The notes under the pieces were generated by a model. That model did no database searches. It saw nothing but the letters and a program-made list of their open reading frames with translations, and was not told where the DNA came from. Shown here in pieces: positions 55,953 through 64,000 of a DNA stretch of 64,000 nucleotides; position 1 is the first letter of the stretch; the number at the start of each line of letters is the position of its first letter. The position numbers and the translations under genes are program-made. The DNA lies in NCBI RefSeq assembly GCF_900104845.1, contig NZ_FNSR01000001.1, forward strand, positions 3,472,001 to 3,536,000, given 5' to 3'. The stretch comes from Paraburkholderia caballeronis (GTDB taxonomy: Bacteria; Pseudomonadota; Gammaproteobacteria; Burkholderiales; Burkholderiaceae).

Positions 55953-58328
55953 TTGACAGCGCAGAACCAGGGCTTCATCTTGACCCGTCACTGGCGAGAC
56001 ACGCCGGCCGGCACGGAGGTCGTGTTCTGGCTGGCGACGGACGACGGTCCGCGCCAGCTTCGCCTGCGCCCGCAGGAATCCGTTGCGTTCGTCCCCGCCG
56101 CGCAGCGCGACCAGGTCGAATCGGCCCTGAGTCGCGAATCGCCGTCCGCGCGGATCGAACTGCGTCCGCTCGAACTGCGCGACTTCCATCATCGCCCGGT
56201 GCTGGGGCTGTACAGCCAGCAATACCGGCAGCTTACCCAGTTCGAAAAGCGTCTGAAGCAGGCCGGCGTCGACGTCTACGAAGCGGACGTGTTCCCGCCG
56301 GACCGGTACATGATGGAGCGCTTCATCACGGCGCCCGTCTGGTTCGGCGGTCGATCCACCGGCAACGGCCCGTTGCTCGACGGCGACATGAAACCCGCAC
56401 CGGACTATCGGCCGCAGTTGCGGCTGGTGTCGCTCGACATCGAGACCAGCGCGCAGGGAGAGCTTTATTCGATCGCACTCGAAGGCTGCGGGCAGCGTCA
56501 GGTCTACATGCTCGGGCCGGCGAACGGCGACGGCGGCCCGGTCGATTTCGACCTCGAATACTGCGAGAGCCGTCCGCTGCTGCTCGAACGGCTGAACGCA
56601 TGGATGGCCCGCCACGATCCCGACGCGATCATCGGCTGGAATCTGGTGCAGTTCGATCTGCGCATCCTTCATCAGCACGCCGAGCAATATCGCGTGCCGT
56701 TGCGTCTCGGCCGCGACGGCAGTGCGATGGGCTGGCGGGAACACGGCCTCACGCAAGGGCATTTTTTCGCGGATGCCGCCGGCCGGCTGATCATCGACGG
56801 CATCGAGGCGCTGCGCTCGGCGACCTGGAGTTTCCCGTCGTTCAGCCTCGAATACGTGTCGCAGTCGGTGCTCGGCGAAGGCAAGGCGATCGACAACGCG
56901 TATCAGCGCATGGACGAAATCCAGCGCCGCTTCGACGAGGACAAGCCGGCGCTCGCGCGCTACAACCTGAAAGACTGCGAGCTGGTGACGCGGATCTTCG
57001 CCAAAACCGAACTGCTCGCGTTCCTGCTGGAACGCGCGACCGTGACGGGCCTGCCGGCGGACCGCAGCGGCGGATCGGTGGCCGCGTTCACGCATCGCTA
57101 CATGCCGCTCATGCACCGGCTCGGCTACGTCGCGCCGAACCTCGGCGACGTCGCGGGCGCGCCCAGTCCGGGCGGCTTCGTGATGAATTCCCGACCGGGT
57201 CTCTACGACTCGGTGCTCGTGCTCGACTACAAGAGCCTGTACCCGTCGATCATCCGCACCTTCCTGATCGATCCGGTCGGTCTTGTCGAAGGTTTGCGCA
57301 GTCCCGATGACGCGCACTCGGTCCCCGGCTTTCTCGGCGCGCGTTTCTCGCGGACCCGGCATGGCCTGCCGTCAGTCGTCGCGCAGATCTGGGAAGCGCG
57401 CGAGGCAGCCAAGCGCGATCACGACAAGCCGCTGTCGCAGGCGCTGAAGATCATCATGAACTCGTTTTACGGCGTGCTGGGTTCGACCGGCTGCCGGTTC
57501 TTCGACCCGCGCCTCGCGTCGTCGATCACGATGCGCGGACACGAGATCATGCGCAAGACGCGCGAACTGATCGAGGCGCAGGGTTACGAGGTCATCTACG
57601 GGGATACGGATTCGACGTTCGTCTGGCTGAACCGCGCGCGCACGGAAGAAGAGGCCGCCCAGACAGGCCGAACCCTGGTCGGGCATATCAACGACTGGTG
57701 GCGGCAGCATCTGCGCGAACGGTTCGGTCTGGAAAGCGCACTGGAACTACAGTTCGAGCGGCACTATCGCCGCTTCTTCATGCCGACCATTCGCGGCACC
57801 GAAGAAGGCAGCAAGAAGCGTTATGCCGGTCTCACGCTGCATGACGATGGCACAGAGGAAGTCGTCTACAAGGGACTGGAGACGGTGCGCACCGACTGGA
57901 CGCCGCTGGCTCAACGGTTCCAGCAGGAACTGTATCTGCGTGTGTTCAGGCAGGAACCCTATCAGGATTACGTGCGCGATTATGTGCGCCGGACGTTGAG
58001 CGGAGAGTTCGACGAACTGCTCGTCTATCGCAAGCGGCTGCGTCGTCCGCTCGCGGCTTACCAGCGCAACGTGCCGCCGCACGTGCGGGCCGCCCGCATG
58101 GCGGATGAATTCAACCGGCAGCAGGGACGGCCGCTGCAATATCAGAGCGGCGGCTGGATCAGCTACGTGATGACCAGCGCCGGGCCGGAGCCGCTCGAAA
58201 CCTGGCGATCCGGACTCGATTACCAGCACTATCTGAGCAACCAGTTGCAGCCGGTGGCAGACGCGATATTGCCGCTGCTGAACGACGACTTCGAGACGCT
58301 GACGAGCGGTCAGCAGAAGCTTTTTTGA
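55953..58328 (+). CDS. polB: DNA polymerase II (family B)
   Basis: 791 residues from the TTG at 55953, with GGAG 7 nt upstream. It is a translesion/replication-restart polymerase with proofreading. Exonuclease motifs are DIE at 162-164 (SLDIETS), [10 protein letters not shown], and YNLKDCELV; polymerase motifs are [12 protein letters not shown] with Asp425, [13 protein letters not shown], and C YGDTDSTF with Asp551 and Asp553. All catalytic acids are intact. No LexA-type box was found upstream, unlike E. coli polB, which is SOS-induced. Confidence 0.96.
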   Translation: MTAQNQGFILTRHWRDTPAGTEVVFWLATDDGPRQLRLRPQESVAFVPAAQRDQVESALSRESPSARIELRPLELRDFHHRPVLGLYSQQYRQLTQFEKRLKQAGVDVYEADVFPPDRYMMERFITAPVWFGGRSTGNGPLLDGDMKPAPDYRPQLRLVSLDIETSAQGELYSIALEGCGQRQVYMLGPANGDGGPVDFDLEYCESRPLLLERLNAWMARHDPDAIIGWNLVQFDLRILHQHAEQYRVPLRLGRDGSAMGWREHGLTQGHFFADAAGRLIIDGIEALRSATWSFPSFSLEYVSQSVLGEGKAIDNAYQRMDEIQRRFDEDKPALARYNLKDCELVTRIFAKTELLAFLLERATVTGLPADRSGGSVAAFTHRYMPLMHRLGYVAPNLGDVAGAPSPGGFVMNSRPGLYDSVLVLDYKSLYPSIIRTFLIDPVGLVEGLRSPDDAHSVPGFLGARFSRTRHGLPSVVAQIWEAREAAKRDHDKPLSQALKIIMNSFYGVLGSTGCRFFDPRLASSITMRGHEIMRKTRELIEAQGYEVIYGDTDSTFVWLNRARTEEEAAQTGRTLVGHINDWWRQHLRERFGLESALELQFERHYRRFFMPTIRGTEEGSKKRYAGLTLHDDGTEEVVYKGLETVRTDWTPLAQRFQQELYLRVFRQEPYQDYVRDYVRRTLSGEFDELLVYRKRLRRPLAAYQRNVPPHVRAARMADEFNRQQGRPLQYQSGGWISYVMTSAGPEPLETWRSGLDYQHYLSNQLQPVADAILPLLNDDFETLTSGQQKLF

Positions 58329-58390
58329 CCCGGACGACGAACGACATCCGCGTCGAACGACGCGAGCCCATCGACGCCGTGGATTAGCCG

Positions 58391-58588
58391 TTGAACAAGC
58401 ACCGCGACCCGACGCCAGGTATCCGGGTCGATCGGAGCCGCCATCGTTTTCAGCGGCAGCCACGTTTCGTCGGGGTGACCGGACTGCCGCGTGCGGGCTC
58501 CACCCTGCTGTGCCAGTTGCTGGCGCAACATCCTGACATCGACTGTGAAGGGCACAGTTCGCCGCTGTGCAACACGATGCCCGGCATC
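58391..58588 (+). pseudogene. Relic of a sulfotransferase gene (N-terminal fragment)
   Basis: The translated stretch at 58463-58588 reads RFVGVTGLPRAGSTLLCQLL and goes on AQHPDIDCEGHSSPLCNT. This is the PAPS-binding P-loop and following segment of a family of bacterial sulfotransferases. Similarity stops abruptly after CNTMPGI, the frame ends at 58741, and no ATG start is left. The remaining ~85 % of the enzyme is absent, so it is a decayed fragment. Confidence 0.7.
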
Positions 58589-58980
58589 CCACGGTTCGCA
58601 CGGTATCCGCTAGCGTTTATCGGCATCTGCGCCTGCTTTCTTGACTGGCGGCGCGTCGTGTGTTGTCCGGATCGCCTGCCGCCGATTAATTCGGCTACTC
58701 GACATTCACCGCGCCGATCAACGGCTTGCAGACAGCGTTAGTACCGGGCGGCAGGTCACGAACCGGGTCGGCGAGGGCCGTGGAGGAAAGCGTCTGGAAA
58801 GGTTCGCAGGGGTCGCAAGTCGGACCACGGGACACGGGAAAATCGGAAATGATCGGAGGGCCGCCGCATGCGGCTCGATACTTGAGCGTCCGAAGCTTCG
58901 CGCAGCTTCCTATTGTGCTGCATCAACCGGCTGAATCCGCAGCCTGCTTGTGACGTTCCGCCTGGCATTTCCGCGGAGTC
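58589..58980. other. Non-coding remnant region between the sulfotransferase relic and ssb
   Basis: About 390 bp with small frames on both strands, none recognised. Base use is less GC-rich than in the flanks, and together with the truncated sulfotransferase it looks like a deletion or replacement scar. No transposase or integrase motif was seen. Confidence 0.45.
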
Positions 58981-59038
58981 AAAAAAACAACCCCGGCATC
59001 CCCTCGCAAATCGTTGAACCGAGAGAAGAAACCGGGGT
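58981..59038 (-). terminator. Probable intrinsic terminator of ssb
   Basis: On the minus strand ACCCCGG (plus 59032-59038) pairs with CCGGGGT (58990-58996). An inner CTCG/CGAG stem shortens the large loop, and a run of seven T follows (58981-58987). It lies about 30 nt past the ssb stop. Confidence 0.65.
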
Positions 59039-59067
59039 GTGCTTTACAACAGACTGAGATAGTCCGG

Positions 59068-59601
59068 TCAGAACGGAATATCGTCATCCATCTCGTCGAA
59101 CCCGCCGCCAGCCGGCGCATTCGAGCGGCCGCCGCCGCTGCCACCCGAGCCGCCGCTGCGCGCCGCGCCACCGCCGCCGCCCGAAGCCGCCCGACCGCCG
59201 CCGCGCGGCTGTTCAGCCGGCTCGCGGCTGTAACCGCCGTCGTCGCCGCCCATCGACGCGCCGCCGCTGCGGCCGCCGAGCATCTGCATCTGGTCCGCGA
59301 CGATCTCGGTCGAGTAACGGTCGGTGCCGTCCTGCGCCTGCCACTTGCGCGTGCGGATGCGGCCTTCGATGTACACCGACGAGCCTTTCTTCAGATATTC
59401 CGACACGATCTCCGCCAGGCGTCCGAAGAACGCGACGCGGTGCCATTCGGTCATTTCCTTGAAGTCGCCGGACGCCTTGTCCTTGTAGCGGTCGGTCGTG
59501 GCAAGCCGGATGTTCGCGACCGCGTCGCCGCTCGGCAGATAGCGGACTTCCGGGTCGGCGCCGAGGTTGCCGACGAGAATGACCTTGTTCACGGATGCCA
59601 T
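59068..59601 (-). CDS. ssb: Single-stranded DNA-binding protein
   Basis: 177 residues. The OB-fold covers residues 1-~110 ([26 protein letters not shown] in pieces, then [30 protein letters not shown]), followed by a Gly/Ser/Arg-rich flexible linker and the acidic tip DEMDDDIPF that binds partner proteins. ATG at 59601 with AGGAGA upstream. It lies 115 bp downstream of the MFS gene and divergent from uvrA, as in other Burkholderia. Confidence 0.98.
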   Translation of the reverse strand: MASVNKVILVGNLGADPEVRYLPSGDAVANIRLATTDRYKDKASGDFKEMTEWHRVAFFGRLAEIVSEYLKKGSSVYIEGRIRTRKWQAQDGTDRYSTEIVADQMQMLGGRSGGASMGGDDGGYSREPAEQPRGGGRAASGGGGGAARSGGSGGSGGGRSNAPAGGGFDEMDDDIPF

Positions 59602-59716
59602 GAGTTTCTCCTGTTGATTCCGTTGCGAGGAGCGGCCGCGCGACGCCCGCGGCCGGCGTCGCGATGACGCGCGCCGCGGATGCGCCGCCTCCGCGAAAAA
59701 TTACCGGGTTCGATGC

Positions 59717-60904
59717 TCAGGCGCGACGCGGCGGAGCCTTCATATTGGCGGCGATTATAAGCCAGCACAATACGAGGCCGGAGCACGCGTAAAACACCGC
59801 GCTCGGACCGTCCACCTTCAGCAGCCAGCCGCCGACGACGCCGCCGAGCGCGAGGCCCACCGACTGCGTCGTGTTGTACACGCCGGCCGCCGCGCCCTTG
59901 CGGGTGCCCGGCGCGAGCTTCGACACCAGCGAAGGCTGCGACGCCTCCAGAATGTTGAAGCCCAGAAAATAGACGAGGAGGATCGCCGCCACGATCGATA
60001 TGGTATGCGGCGCGGCGCCGAGCGCCAGCTGGCCGATCAGGATAAGGGCGACCGCCGACACCAGCACCGGCTTCATCTTGCCCCGTTTTTCGGCCACGAT
60101 GATCGCCGGGACCATCAGCACGAACGACAGCCCCATCACCGGCAGGTAGATCATCCAGTGCGAGCGGACCGGCAACCCGGCGTCTTCGAGCAGGCGCGGC
60201 ACGACGAGGAAAAGCGCGGTCTGCGTCGCATGCAGCACCAGCACGCCGAAATTCAAACGCAGCAGTTCGACGTTGTGCAACACTTCCGCGAACGGTGCCC
60301 GCACGTGCACGGGTTTCGGCGCGTCCGGCACGATCCACAGCACGACGCCGACCGCGAGCAGAGACAGGGCGCCGACGATCGCGAAAAGCCCGCTCATGCC
60401 GACCCAGTGATAGACGACCGGCGCGCCGACGATCGCGACTGCGAACGACATGCCGATCGAGCCGCCGACCATCGCCATCGCTTTCGTCCGGTGTTCCTCG
60501 GCGGTCAGATCCGCGATGAACGCGATCACCGCGGACGACACCGCGCCCATCCCCTGGATCACGCGGCCCACGATGATCCACGTCATGTCGTGTGCGAACG
60601 CGGCGACGAAGCTGCCGAGCGCGAAGATCACGAGACCGGTCGCGATTACCGGCTTGCGGCCGATCTTGTCCGACACCCAGCCGTAGAAGATGTACAGCAG
60701 CGATTGCGTGACGCCATACGCGCCGAGCGCGATGCCGACAAGCAGCACGTTGTCGCCGCCCGGAATCGTCTTCGCATAGACCGAGAACACCGGCATGATC
60801 ATGAAGAGACCCAGCATGCGCAGCGCGAAGATCGCGGCGAGCGACACGGTCGCGCGCAGTTCGGGCGCGCTCATGCGTGTGGATGTAGCGGACGGATTGG
60901 ACAT
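59717..60904 (-). CDS. MFS transporter of the uvrA-ssb neighbourhood
   Basis: 395 residues from the ATG at 60904, with 12 membrane segments. Motifs are RMLGLFMIMPVFSVYAKTIPGG in helix 1, WVSDKIGRKPVIATGLVIFALGS in loop 2-3 (motif A), and GRVIQGMGAVSSAVIAFIADL. A longer upstream reading is disregarded, as it is Arg-rich and unlike a membrane protein. The substrate is unknown; its constant place between uvrA and ssb in beta-proteobacteria is well known but unexplained. Confidence 0.92.
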   Translation of the reverse strand: MSNPSATSTRMSAPELRATVSLAAIFALRMLGLFMIMPVFSVYAKTIPGGDNVLLVGIALGAYGVTQSLLYIFYGWVSDKIGRKPVIATGLVIFALGSFVAAFAHDMTWIIVGRVIQGMGAVSSAVIAFIADLTAEEHRTKAMAMVGGSIGMSFAVAIVGAPVVYHWVGMSGLFAIVGALSLLAVGVVLWIVPDAPKPVHVRAPFAEVLHNVELLRLNFGVLVLHATQTALFLVVPRLLEDAGLPVRSHWMIYLPVMGLSFVLMVPAIIVAEKRGKMKPVLVSAVALILIGQLALGAAPHTISIVAAILLVYFLGFNILEASQPSLVSKLAPGTRKGAAAGVYNTTQSVGLALGGVVGGWLLKVDGPSAVFYACSGLVLCWLIIAANMKAPPRRA

Positions 60905-61183
60905 CGGGACGATTGTTCGATTTGAGCCGCGCTCGCCACGCGCAGCGAACGCGGGCAAAGGCAGGCTTCGTTGTGGCCGCGGCGCGGCCCATGCGGACGT
61001 CGCGCGGACCGCCGCGCAGCCGGTCGTCCGGCCTTGCAACCGGATGGAACGCATCCATCTACGGTGGCCCGGCGAACATGCGGCACCGCGCCCGTGACAC
61101 GTCCGCGGCAGGCAGCGCCCGACACCCTTTCAGGAGCTTTCGAGGACCGTCAGCAAGCCGTAACGGCGGTCTGGAAAAGTCGT

Positions 61184-61189
61184 TATAGT
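61184..61189 (+). promoter_or_regulatory. Putative -10 box of uvrA
   Basis: TATAGT, 34 nt upstream of the uvrA ATG. No convincing -35 or LexA-type inverted repeat (CTGT-N8-ACAG) is seen in the 319-bp divergent region. Confidence 0.35.
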
Positions 61190-61223
61190 AGCAGGTTTAG
61201 CCTCCCTTCCTTCCGGCAGGTTC

Positions 61224-64000
<2,777 letters not shown>

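Overview
The window is a high-GC, densely coded stretch of a Burkholderiaceae chromosome, most likely Burkholderia sensu lato (Burkholderia, Paraburkholderia or a close relative). The reasons are the protein sequences, the strong G/C bias at third codon positions, and housekeeping neighbourhoods typical of chromosome 1 in that group: leuS, exbD, exbB, dapB, bamE, fur; gap, tkt; and uvrA divergent from an MFS gene and ssb. I saw no rRNA, tRNA, CRISPR array, phage or intact insertion sequence. I cannot name the species.

Layout. 1-11.2 kb is core: leuS (cut by the left edge), exbD/exbB, dapB, bamE, divergent fur, then gap, tkt, a SpeE-like methyltransferase-fold protein, a VOC protein and rsmE. 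11.3-20 kb holds a secreted guanyl-RNase with its barstar inhibitor, maeB, thiL-pgpA-pncC-cupin, pyrF and galM. 20.4-29.5 kb is a sugar-catabolism block, all on the minus strand: an IclR regulator, dgoK, dgoA, an SDR, araFGH, a second SDR and a lactonase, followed by galM. It fits import and oxidative degradation of galactose or a related aldose, but has no aldonate dehydratase. 30-34.3 kb is a D-amino-acid module: ridA, an N-acyl-D-amino-acid deacylase and an RpiR regulator, divergent from a PLP D-amino-acid deaminase-like gene. 34.4-38.9 kb has MarR with an EmrB-type exporter, EcsC, an esterase and a CHRD protein.

39.3-46.1 kb is a signalling block: a 1489-residue BvgS/EvgS-type hybrid kinase, an AqpZ-like channel with altered pore residues, a NarL-type response regulator, and a receiver-only protein without its phospho-acceptor Asp. 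46.4-48 kb is a DauR-like regulator with a threonine/serine dehydratase. 48.1-52.5 kb is nemA-MFS-AKR with a divergent LysR. 52.6-55.8 kb has a Gfo/Idh oxidoreductase, a MmyB-type XRE regulator and a divergent SDR. 56-64 kb is polB, a sulfotransferase relic, ssb, an MFS gene and uvrA (cut by the right edge).

The most unusual signal is a 34-nt hairpin element with a GCGCTAAAGCGC-like core, preceded by the linker GACAGCTTTGCATGG. It occurs three times in exact 49-bp tandem before the SDR at 54928 and once before galM at 20041. In both places it runs directly into the ribosome binding site of an unrelated gene, in the sense orientation. Its stems are kept by paired substitutions and G-U wobbles, which suggests a dispersed 5'-UTR RNA element. 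Other points of note are nine copies of an 11-bp repeat at 8833-8931, a decayed tandem duplication of the cupin gene tail, orphan plus-strand terminators at about 39.27 and 12.6 kb that may mark small RNAs, and several clean operator-like palindromes next to regulator genes.
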